A DNA stretch of 45,797 nucleotides from an uncultured bacterium (GTDB lineage Bacteria > Verrucomicrobiota > Kiritimatiellia > RFP12 > UBA1067), in contig CADCOC010000047.1 in the NCBI GenBank assembly GCA_902802945.1, forward strand, positions 1 to 45,797, written 5' to 3'. A model generated the notes under the pieces. The model was given only the letters and a program-made list of their open reading frames with translations. It was not told where the DNA came from and did no database searches. The position numbers and the translations under genes are program-made. Positions 25,901 through 31,600 of the stretch are shown one piece after another. Position 1 is the first letter of the stretch. Every line of letters begins with the position of its first letter.

Positions 25901-27834
25901 GCTACTTCGAGGCGCTGGGCCTCTGCACAGAGGCGGACGTCAATACGAACCGCAAGTGGGCGGACTTCTCGCTGAAGCCCAACGATCCCGATAACGACCG
26001 CGACGGCGTGTATGATGGCTGGGAACTTTACGTGATGTTCGGTCCGGATGTTGTTACCGACACCCTCGCCGACGCGCGGATCAGCCCGTTCAACTACGAC
26101 GACGCGCGCACTGTCGCGCCGGCGGCCGGAAGCGCGCTCACCGTGCTTGAGGAATTCGACGATGGCAACTCCCCGACCGACCCTTGGAACGTGAAGTCGC
26201 TTCCGCTTGACGGCATCTCGGACAAGGATGCGTATGATTATTCCCTCAAGACAGCCGAGGATCAGCTTGCTGACGATGACAACGACGGCCTTTCCAACTG
26301 GGCAGAGTACCTCGCCTCGAAGTTGACCGGTAAGAAGTTCGATGTTGCCAATCCCACCACCTTCGACAACCGCCTTGACTACTTCTATCAAATCACGCAG
26401 GACGGCGTTACGAAGTATATTGGCGAATGTATCGACGCGGGCAACCTTGGCCTCGTGGCCGACCACGACTTCATGGAAGACTGGTGGGAGGACAAGTATG
26501 ACGTCACGCCCGTACCCGGCTGGTCTGCCACGCCGTGGCCCGCGCCGCATCGTGACACCAACCGCTATGTGTACGACCCCTACGCAGATCGCGACGGCGA
26601 CGGCTGGTCGAATTGGTCTGAGGCACGCTCGGCCAACTGGCGCGGCTACTTCTACGACGACCTCGTCGATTCGTGGGTGGCGTCCGGCGAGGACTACAAT
26701 CTCAAGAGCTATCCGACGCCGACAATCAAGGTGTTCCCGACCTACTACGGTCTGCACCAGCCTCTTGTCGGAAAGTCGCTCGTTGTTCGCGCCCACAGGA
26801 AGGGCAATCCCCAGGACGTTGTGAAATACGTCGCGATCGGCGCGGAGGCGGGCGGTTCCGGCGGCGGTGCCAGCAGCACTTCTGGCAACGGCACTGCGGT
26901 CTCCAGTATCATTGGCGTATATGACAAGCCGATCGTGATGCACGGACATCTCCATCCCGGCAGACTTCTGCCCGACAGCGGTGCAAAGTTCGAGACGCGC
27001 AGCTTTACTGTCGAAACGTACTATACCTGGCACTGCACGCGGTGCGGACTTACGACTCGTACAACGTCGTATGACGAGTACAACCAGCACAAGCAGAGGC
27101 ATGGCGAGGCGACCGAGGGCGGCGGAGTTGGCGTTGTGCTTGAGCGTGTAACCTCCGAGCCGATGGAGCAGTTTGCGCGTACCATCTGCGGCCCTGACGG
27201 GCGCACCGGTGACATCGTGACGATGACGAACAATGTCGTAGTCGGCAGGGTCAACTTCATAACGGGCGAGTACACGATTGACCTCGCCAAGGTGCTGTCT
27301 GCCGGATATGAGCTTGAGGGCAAGTTCTTCAGGGCGACCTGGGACTACCGTGTTGGCCGCGAGTGGCCGCAGTCGTTCTGCCTGAGCGTGCCGAGCGAGG
27401 GCCGCTTGAAGGAAGGACTCAATACGTTTGAAGTGTTTATCGACAAGGACGGTAACGGCGAGTACGATGCTGGCGAACCCTATGGATTCGTCAGGGACGT
27501 GAACGTGGGTTGGGATTCCGTGCCCGAAATCGTGGTCGAACTCCGCGACGAGTCGCCAGTCGGCGAGCGCTTCAACATAGGGGCGCAGGGGGACATTTCG
27601 ACTCGCGTCCGCGTGGTCCGCACCGCGATCAACGGTCAGACGCTGAAGCGCCGCCGCACGGTTTACGCGAAGACGCTTGACCTGCGTGCGGGCAAGCTGT
27701 TCACCGAGGCCGACCTCGTCAAGAACGATGAGTATGACTTCGACTGGACGGACCTCGTGGCAGACGCGACGGTCCAGCTCGGCATAGAGGCCGCCATCGC
27801 TGGCGAAGTTGATTCACGCGCTTGTTCGACGTGA
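13912..27834 (+). CDS. Giant secreted repeat protein, N-terminal part (frameshifted)
   Basis: This 4640-residue frame starts with a signal peptide (MKKKIGVFATLFAAVLCALPQSAQA) behind AAGGAAGG. Residues 30-1540 are beta-sandwich modules, including a Calx-beta-like segment near 395 and PKD-like segments near 810-947 and 1080-1183. From residue 1544 onward many DxDxDGxxDxxE thrombospondin-3/dockerin-like calcium loops appear (DTDNDGLTDLEE, DSDGDGMSDLWE). A LamG/concanavalin-like domain lies at about 2443-2660 (FSVEAWVRPEDL, WSHVALTFDG, LILYINGREV). Two HxxVY modules and about one and a half copies of a larger supermodule follow, then a zinc-finger-like insertion at 4375-4397. The frame ends abruptly inside a supermodule, and the missing half continues in another frame at 27813. 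It was probably one protein of about 6.7 thousand residues, exported to the cell surface. Function unknown; adhesion or glycan binding is inferred from LamG. Confidence 0.8.
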   Translation: MNMKKKIGVFATLFAAVLCALPQSAQAQGKIRSIEIRSSSDNGKTYKFPNYDDPLRVGDKISIIFHLANYGWTVTETTNPGDAIAYQWYFKYPGGDSSTARKPQVGLWIGGRVREAEYATSSLSDWTAEGALNGRHYTDLEFTYTVRAGDIALPIQLANVAGDGPADSSGYYFKWNDWQLTNMKGDVCTEFAFGPEKLTADTDFLPIDGANYAANWRSEFDIFGTEDGQPRATLDIDLSEAGVYVRTIDFDDEYSDTSTDPQIWRKIHQDSNISDKKPAVKVSGSGSTPNTVELYVWAENPDIAVIEKGSENKGVVATNAYTFKDGVTRVVGTFILTAGDSSVPFNVRALGAEGGTTKLFLASTCTNVYNASGHLITNFTERTIKIDKPLPPFISVKVEDISGTVEDKDKGENNEWVRETATSDHVAAKVKVNVELSQVWTDDIDVPIKVTMKKGSTPVEAGNDYIGLSDSSVNDNTEWKTLLHVDAGDATAAMSLYMYVNRGTTNTIDGLVFEVDTSDPRWTASASSFFNGTFTSATVYIEPSAPVVTGPDFTAQRMVEAGSNWKCTLSVVDAFGERDGPYTVKWVYDNPPSGDPLEPDSDYATIATTVSRRDYEKGATVTFEVPVPLSKLAGVYTNYFRVVNQDNGVSSPLNMVVWNVREPLSKGMTCTRLKSKFAENTYVEQDVVSISFSNGFSMPDRYGQDEGYLFLIPLNESSSNLVWCVDTDLNDDRDWKGGIEITQKSPTEPPMVIPMVLLDGNASTAGTKMKFQAVVRTKPSLDEGQVVTEWGTAHTFEFSVTNVAPIAYSVTMGAETLKENGGQMKNHVSLNATKTLSASAGPKGQGEPSEWDLHADEDDAHADPADYYTDPTKAFTTRWTYTYDDGYTETDADGGIKYGIPSKSFNHKFTHAGVCTVTVEMRDKDMYDRVGNEWTEENVFTFTVVVDAKPAISLSPRYGSTVFTEADGVAGETSPSRINVNLTAKPSEEIAVQLLIRRVGTDDGNYPMPELSTTTLTFGGDSPNTTNAYFTLRNLDGTDKTLDPGFVIYAAVTNENRNSDNVPWKEVYRDTSLPISIVNLAPEITRPISNTVTRAINEPFTINYTFKDFGSYDMYNNGVKGETLYWTITGEPSSSYVITPPPNMNTYRGEFTTMFTSAGTKTIQLQVVDKDGGESEVAVWYYKVDAAKQLLVTPCGPGESSGGNFAVKWTGQRNLGVGYVWADGAIKPFSDFTHMYTYAPSTASAIAYAHGYSAGTVDTGLTTPGKGYAVTQNGSYPATGNYYRADAVKDSFFYAWLLSAGEEGGSGLVTTLMKLAPTYGADSNSKQIAPLPKEEKDATYYPDTILDAIFSKEFLVSDNLGDLNGDQIPDIYAVNPIWDGGKRLFEIAGYNSEDGGDVAFKASSYNDDGDYLPSRSFQGGLPSTADGWSTLGEPFTAYKEIRGEHEGLNHRKEHALGNDKNLYVRGEWVSVPHFSEAETNAVAYWNAKRNGSPTPDLVTWTEFKAAATNEATYATEFAEWSSKFETAVKDPNSWIPEKRTDPTLWDTDDDGLPDGYEYYFWYRAAVGTINDGKWVQLTGEKFTLNNITKGDKISPEDIMKAFDPTVRASGDIATRDTDNDGLTDLEEFAMGTNPVHWDSDGDGMSDLWEVMRGLNPLKVPSNPEQNPDGDFMASYHTPGSYAIVTLNNGKVYALEQNGTNLKTFEAESFDGDGGKTKGGTNVLASVVFGVEDVSNVTAIAVFHYGNDSSACVPKKRGNPNAQEKPLDPDEVSLADTEVVSVQLRQSLMLIHDQVYNQHEFHPYTAWNINANGDVSARWGAAVNTVPYNCVDEYRVMKYRYEVGIANRDNNRALADIFLDLTTNPNTPFTDAAYTVSWAGTDGGGTEQVASVASIPTYRSDNHGADTDEDGIPDGWELYVGANPNDATDASGDGDRDGLSLRNEYAGSDSCDAYQNAANAEGTATIYQYHPGNAKGWFNKFTPTDPKDGDTDKDGVSDSGEGGVFIYGDPTDDGSTCIRGGGLNPCGVDTDFDLLPDGWERQYQGTVVPAGTGFENIHPDIVQIIKRNDNLGSNAVIRAYISFGMDGTYNDAFKVPTANQVDPRTGTRRNLDFDNDGLLNFQEYLVQVLRHLRYDDTETPLMGSYLPDGIAGTRKYIGFLPMHVWDGATFFKTARAAGFTGLSARQGDGFKFRELGYFAPPEKTWDLTMSGSRILKPPRGLSDIATADDESRMGASRYVGTDPRDWDTDRDGMDDYYELFHGLNPLLGSKDIISEAYNTVLSNDKLFSARCTAWSNWEEKELVYDAMRFPWAMGVAEADADGDGLRNTDEALLVNMPNPKNYHTDPTPLWMTDSSSKISVTAQYYCRDPYASGEGDDIPALSTFPWFTYVDGRDPGSVNKYMFTFEENEGYDTDHDWIPDEQELTHAVTGASSPLHSSDPDRRQAMYFPGEESVVQSYSGNLHRRIGENYAMLRAFSVEAWVRPEDLTREQTIVTRVCNYPSSTLSNATHQVRANFRIKMDDNGRVWGQYDSDDAVQNGSPKGFGTATVEGNTLESNKWSHVALTFDGNSLILYINGREVNRYYSNLIPANGLVVTLQEVNPNGSNYGVDGYDTYPSALLIGADAKELGALDIGPESSWTNYCAHYKGWVDEVRVWDGARTQAEIQADMLKRYTLNDVSDLRAAVYKEWLNGGTHNPNDGRPNLPTELVFHYGFQQLPSEIEADYVASEPSGFTERVLDNVKWNGRSVDIRCGWWNAVPIASTVYGNRAIVPWVRDTCAMLPMLDGSSYDSRYWSELIGGVTFPTEVNVQTFQFPNVANPYPYWNYMAETFFREQRLNWMRGSVGAGLSDAADDVYNRLRFGNRTLFVGGSDLLPLGGAFAKRCPDFWDGQGSTDAWTATVDDTDNDGLPDWWEAHAAAEYGADAATLTTKTKISYKLPSGSVVEMSAWEAYQIDLARGIIPGVPATYDPAFESLADNNNDGLPDWWQKLYDVYDLDPDEDPDNDGLSIYQEWKISWDEENGFGVLNGYPFLSPTKARSGDAQEVTDYFLKSTTAPYEGYYLGEIVADIDMMEDGFEDLFGTDDTVFDAWSDYDEDSWTAWSELRYSTFKMSKAGQFVSHYVGDTEVVDSPEPVIHATLRYNGEIPAGSTNTTFIVQAFAGNNMLKAPTATYVVKPGTTETRYYYLGMQEDRVLHGTFTPGFVQTQKGSLALQFAFIQPADTYAWRVTTDNGVREYSGTYAELREAIVRYGNSLEVAALSFQWSDVNGGVSATDGTRNALTMAIDSNTQKGHLLVDMEIVGDIDCTTGDFTFDLSKIAGHTFTDSAIPSSQCFYRIVYNVKLPTMQNKKLALSLGKPTRGALVEGPTAFAAFIDLNGNGTFTADSEPFGFVKNVEVGWDNVPELVIELTDTSAAAGKRLAYTAGSDATNVVRIIRTAINGKESLDNGQSVKRRIVYNRDMTSTDRKSIHEGDLVTAGRFGLDWANLRSDVEALDGLDLKSVISVTYTVVTNAGSVININSNDVVDVFTVSFPAEQSKPTAVAPSPLTGPKVETQRPTFKWTGTEDNTAFILQILNTDDTPVYTSPLQVLPPRDSSGAYVWTAPVYIGTNVCADAWSLDNNTNYSWRVAMFSPKFSNTNLETAVWSDAAAFETRLAEGGTRTTAYGAADVKVRYFGPATNDLSSVVVQLYKTADFTGDPAAQSRLFDVDGQVELLTNNTYVVRFLGLEEGTYYALAYIDRNGDCVRQRSESWGYANQVGTGVEEIYTPVEVKIVSKSGTVPSAEIFMEDADVNQNDIPDCLDDESILTVASATAGADTTDVDGDGLTVDDETGDTYTDPSLWDSDGDGMPDGWEAMFAGTDPLSADANTEIAGDVMAYAEETWKLVTDAAGSTYLVNPTNDTVHVGDDLPLSRLVATYDYPVDVNGEVVYHYGMGTNLLDEVTLFRVAKVENVTVVLVHAQVYAAYGFDQLTANTTAYLAGGAVNTKEFTALDKYLLIRYFEALGLCTEADVNTNRKWADFSLKPNDPDNDRDGVYDGWELYVMFGPDVVTDTLADARISPFNYDDARTVAPAAGSALTVLEEFDDGNSPTDPWNVKSLPLDGISDKDAYDYSLKTAEDQLADDDNDGLSNWAEYLASKLTGKKFDVANPTTFDNRLDYFYQITQDGVTKYIGECIDAGNLGLVADHDFMEDWWEDKYDVTPVPGWSATPWPAPHRDTNRYVYDPYADRDGDGWSNWSEARSANWRGYFYDDLVDSWVASGEDYNLKSYPTPTIKVFPTYYGLHQPLVGKSLVVRAHRKGNPQDVVKYVAIGAEAGGSGGGASSTSGNGTAVSSIIGVYDKPIVMHGHLHPGRLLPDSGAKFETRSFTVETYYTWHCTRCGLTTRTTSYDEYNQHKQRHGEATEGGGVGVVLERVTSEPMEQFARTICGPDGRTGDIVTMTNNVVVGRVNFITGEYTIDLAKVLSAGYELEGKFFRATWDYRVGREWPQSFCLSVPSEGRLKEGLNTFEVFIDKDGNGEYDAGEPYGFVRDVNVGWDSVPEIVVELRDESPVGERFNIGAQGDISTRVRVVRTAINGQTLKRRRTVYAKTLDLRAGKLFTEADLVKNDEYDFDWTDLVADATVQLGIEAAIAGEVDSRACST
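18919..19700 (+). repeat. HxxVY module 1 of the giant protein
   Basis: This is the divergent first copy of a recurring module. It opens with DFMASY, has the core LIHDQVYNQHEFHPYTAW (near 19280), and closes with DTDEDGIPDGWELYVG. It lacks the clear FTALDKYL segment of later copies and carries VPYNCVDEYRVMKY in its place. Confidence 0.6.
21240..21900 (+). other. LamG/concanavalin A-like lectin domain in the giant protein
   Basis: The encoded segment (about residues 2443-2660) shows the LamG-type pattern: a strand with FSVEAWVRPEDL, then KWSHVALTFDGNSLILYINGREV, then WVDEVRVWDGARTQAEI. Domains of this fold often bind carbohydrates or calcium. This is the most recognisable ligand-binding candidate in the protein. 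Confidence 0.8.
23290..25340 (+). repeat. Supermodule copy 1 of the giant protein
   Basis: In order, the encoded region has PxPxIHATL, GFVQ, FTADSEPFGFVKNVEVGWD, RIIRTAINGK, DLDWANL-type helix, RPTFKWTG with SWRVAMFSPKFS (a fibronectin-like fold), VKVRYFGP, GTYYALAYIDRNGD with SESWGYAN, and EDADVNQNDIPDCLDD. The same order recurs at 26725-28620 and 31400-33545. Confidence 0.7.
25525..26050 (+). repeat. HxxVY module 2 of the giant protein
   Basis: It opens with GDVMAYAEE, has the core VLVHAQVYAAYGFDQLTA (near 25777), then KEFTALDKYLLIRYFEALGL, and closes with DNDRDGVYDGWELYVMFG. It is the best-formed copy together with module 5. Confidence 0.75.
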
Positions 27835-28620
27835 CGAACTCCGCGCCAACTGCGAGCGGGGCATCCGCCACCCACACCCATACCGTGGCAACGGCCCAGC
27901 CCACGCTGTGGTGGCAGGCGTCCGCTGGCTATCCCGCCTTCGCGCTCCAGATAGCGAAAGACGAGGCATTCTCTGAAATCGTTTATGCGACGACGAACCT
28001 CATGCCTGGTGCCACGTCCGAGGGCTGCTTGTTCAAGCCCGAGATTTACGTAGGCGACGGCCTAGAGGATGCAACAACCTACTACTGGCGTGTCCAGCAG
28101 TTGAACGCGAAGTTCACCACCAACAAGTGGAGCAAGGTTGCGAACTTCCGCACAGCCGTGAACAGCACGAATGCCGACACCGGTTATGGACGCGTTGGAG
28201 TGGACGTGCGCTATTACGGTCCGGCCGAAGCGGCGCTCTCTGACGTTGTCGTGGGCGTGTACGAGTCTGCCGATTTTGCCTCCATGCCGGTAGCTCGCAA
28301 ACGCCTCTCTGGCGACGGGAATGTCTCAACCCTTGTGAACGATGCAAATAAGCCGTTCTCCGTTGTCTCCACCAACATTGTACTGGATGGTATCGCCCCC
28401 GGCAACTACTATGTTATGGCATTCATTGATAAGAACGGCAACGGTAGGCGCGACTACTGGGAGAGCTGGGGCTACGTCAACAAGATTACGACGGACGACG
28501 CCGACATCTACACACCCGCGACGTTCACTGTATCCTCCGCGAAGGTCGATGTGCCGACGGGCATCCTCGTAATTGAGGATACGGACGTCAACCAGAACTG
28601 GACGCCAGACTGCCTTGAGG
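26725..28620 (+). repeat. Supermodule copy 2, containing the frameshift
   Basis: The order of motifs matches copy 1: PTIKVF, the zinc-finger-like insertion, GEPYGFVRDVNVGWD, VVRTAINGQ, FDWTDL, then the frame break near 27810, then QPTLWWQASAG, YYWRVQQLNAKFT, VDVRYYGP, NYYVMAFIDKNGNG with WESWGYVN, and EDTDVNQNWTPDCLED. That one module is shared between two frames is the main evidence for a broken gene. Confidence 0.75.
27031..27102 (+). other. C2H2 zinc-finger-like motif in the giant protein
   Basis: Residues Cys4375, Cys4378, His4393 and His4397 are spaced C-x2-C-x14-H-x3-H within HCTRCGL...NQHKQRHG. This is close to the classical C2H2 pattern (x12 between pairs). Unlike DNA-binding fingers it sits in an exported protein, so a structural metal site is likelier. 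Confidence 0.5.
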
Positions 28621-31600
28621 ACGACGATCTGCAGGAATGGAAGCTCCCGTCTGAGATTGAACCCGACGAGCCTTCCGCCGATGACATCGACTCCGACTGC
28701 GACGGCCTAACGGACACCGACGAGGACGACTACGGCACAGATCCGCTCAAGCCCGACACTGACGGCGACGGAATCCCGGACGGCTATGAAATAGACCATG
28801 GTACCGATCCGCTCTTCGCGGACGCTGATGTGGCCGGTATGAACGACGTGATGGCGTACAAGCTGGATTCGCTGAAGGTGATGGTCACAACGAACGATAC
28901 CGGCGAGGTGACTGGCCGCTATGCGGTCAACTCCCGCTTCGAGAATGGTTACGAGCAGCAGAGCAACACCGTTTACACCGTGTTCGAGGTGAACGGCCAG
29001 CTCTACGTGGGAGCACCGACGAACCGTCAGGACGTGATGAACACTTACGCTTACGGTTACGTGACCAACGTTGTCGTGATGCACTCGGCGGTCTACGACT
29101 TCTACGGCTACGACCCGACCACGGCGAAGCCGGGAACGGTCCAGACGGTTGCCGGCGAAGACGGTGCTGAGACCTCGCAGACCGTTCAGGGTGCGAACAC
29201 CGTTCCGTTCACGGCGCTCCTGAAGTATGTGACGCAGGAGTACTACCTGAAGGAATTCGGCGACGCGACGAACGACTTCGCGCTTGCGATCAACAAGCTC
29301 GACTCCAACGCCAACTATCTGCCTGACGGCTACGAGCTGTACGTCCGCTACGCCGTGTGGCACGATCCGGCGTTGACGTATGACGACGCGGATGCCCGTT
29401 CCTCCTACGGCGACAACATCGCACAGCTGCCGTATGACCCGTACGACAACTACTTCTTCTACAACTACCTGAAGAAGCAGAATGCGGAACTGGCGGCGAC
29501 GCTGCCTCCGTTCGACAACGCGACGGCCTTTGACCTCGGTGTGGTAGGCGCGGGCGGCTTCGCCGGCGCGGACAAGGACTGGTGGGACTGGGCGCCGGAG
29601 GACGACTACATGGCATACGTCCAGACGAACGTGCTGATTTCGGTAGTCACTAACACCGACGGCGTGGCCTCGATCTACGCGATCGACCCGGGCACGAACA
29701 CGCTCTACGAGACGTTCTACGTGGGCAACGAGCTCTTCGTGGGCGCGGTCTGCACGAACGATTACGCCTACGACGCAATGGAGAACGGCGACTTCATGAC
29801 GATGGTCACGAACGCGACGGTCATTCACTCCGCCGTCTACGACTGGTATGGATTCGACCCGACGACTGCCAAGCCGTCGTACTGGTGGCCGGAGTCCATC
29901 GCCTACCTGGCGGAATCCAACTCGAACTACACGGTTGGCGCGAACTCCGCTCCGTTCAGCCGCAGAATGAAGCTGATCACGCAGATGATGTACCTGCCGA
30001 TGGTCGGCGCAGAGGACGACTACGACCTCACGACCTGGTGGACGGACACCAACGGCAACGACATGCCGGACGGCTGGGAGCTGTACGTGAAGTACGCCGC
30101 CTCGAGCGATCCGGGCAAGACGGATGACGATTACAAGGACGACTTCACCGGCGGCAGCGACCCGAACTCCGACGACACGGACGGCGACGGAATTCCTGAC
30201 GACGTCGAACAGTTCTTCGGCGTGACCGATCCGACGGTGCCAGACGGCAACCTTGCGATTGAAAACGACGTGATGGCGTTTGCCACCGTAAACGCCACGG
30301 TCGTGACCGTGCAGAATACAGCGGAAGGCAGCTTGCCGATGAAGTACCTCCTCGCAGAGGAAATGGCGGGCAACACCGTGACCGCGCCCAAGGTCGGCGA
30401 CTACGCCGATTCGCTTGCGCTGCGCGCGACGTATGACTACCTCGTGCCGTCCGGCGCCAACGACGGCTCCGTGACGAACCGCTGCGGCGTGGGCACGAAC
30501 GTGACGCTCACGGCAGCAGCCGGAACGGCCAACCGCATTGTGGCGGTGGCGAAGGAGCCCGTGGTGCTGGTCCACGCGCAGGTGTACGACTACTTCGGCT
30601 TCAACAAGGACACCGCCAACCCGACGGCGGTCACGATGGAGGGGACGAACTATGTTTATGGCGCGAACACGAAGGCGTTCACGGCGCTCGATAAGTACCT
30701 CGTCGTCCGTTACTTCGAGGCATACGGCCTTGCCGACGCGAAGACGGATTGGAAGGCACTCGCTCTTGCTCCTTCCTCGTCCGACAACGACATCGACGGC
30801 GTGCCGGACGGCTGGGAACTGTACACGATGTTCGGAACCGAGGGCTTGACGGCCACGATTGCCGCCGCCAAGATCAGCCCGTACAACTACGACGACGCGC
30901 GCGCGCTTGCGCCGGCCGGCGACATCACCTTGCTTGAGAAGTGGAACGGCGGCGCGCCGGCGTACGACCCGTGGAGCAAGGATTCCAATGGCAACGGCGT
31001 TGACGACGTCGATGAGATCAAGTACGTTCTCGATGAACCGTACAGCGACGCCGACAACGACCAACTGCCGAACTTCACGGAGTTCCTGATCGGCAGCGGC
31101 TTCTCGCAGTACTCGGAATTCGCCGGCGTGTCGGATATCTCCGCGACGAATACCTACTCGCTGACGAACCTCATACCGGATTATTTCCGCCGTATAAACA
31201 ACAAGCTCTACCTCGGCGAGATGTTCACCGACCACGACTTCATGGAAGACCTCTGGGAAGACCTGTTCGACGTTACGAAGATCACGCGCGGACTCTACGA
31301 CCCGTGGCGCGATTCGGACAGCGACGGTTGGAGCAACTACGCCGAGTGCCGCGCCGGCACCAATCCCGAGCTTGAAGCCAATACATACGGCTTGAAGGGA
31401 ATCGTCGTAAAGAACTATCCTGTACCGACGATCCACGCCAAGGTCGTGATGGGGCCGGGCGAGGGCATGCTGAACGGCACGATAGTGGTGCAGGCTTTCT
31501 CTGACACGAGCAAGCTAACTGGCCTGCCAGACGCGATATGGACGATTCCTGTGGGAGCGTCGTCCGAAGAATCCACATCCGGCACGTCTTCGTCCGGTTC

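Noticed and set aside
27781..27840. Programmed ribosomal frameshift in the giant gene
   Set aside because: No slippery heptamer, no stimulatory hairpin and no upstream Shine-Dalgarno-like stimulator were seen. A mutation, deletion or sequence error is simpler.
28707..31436. 909-residue antisense open frame
   Set aside because: It is a shadow of the Asp/Gly-rich repeat coding strand. It has no recognisable domain and a composition set by the complementary codons.
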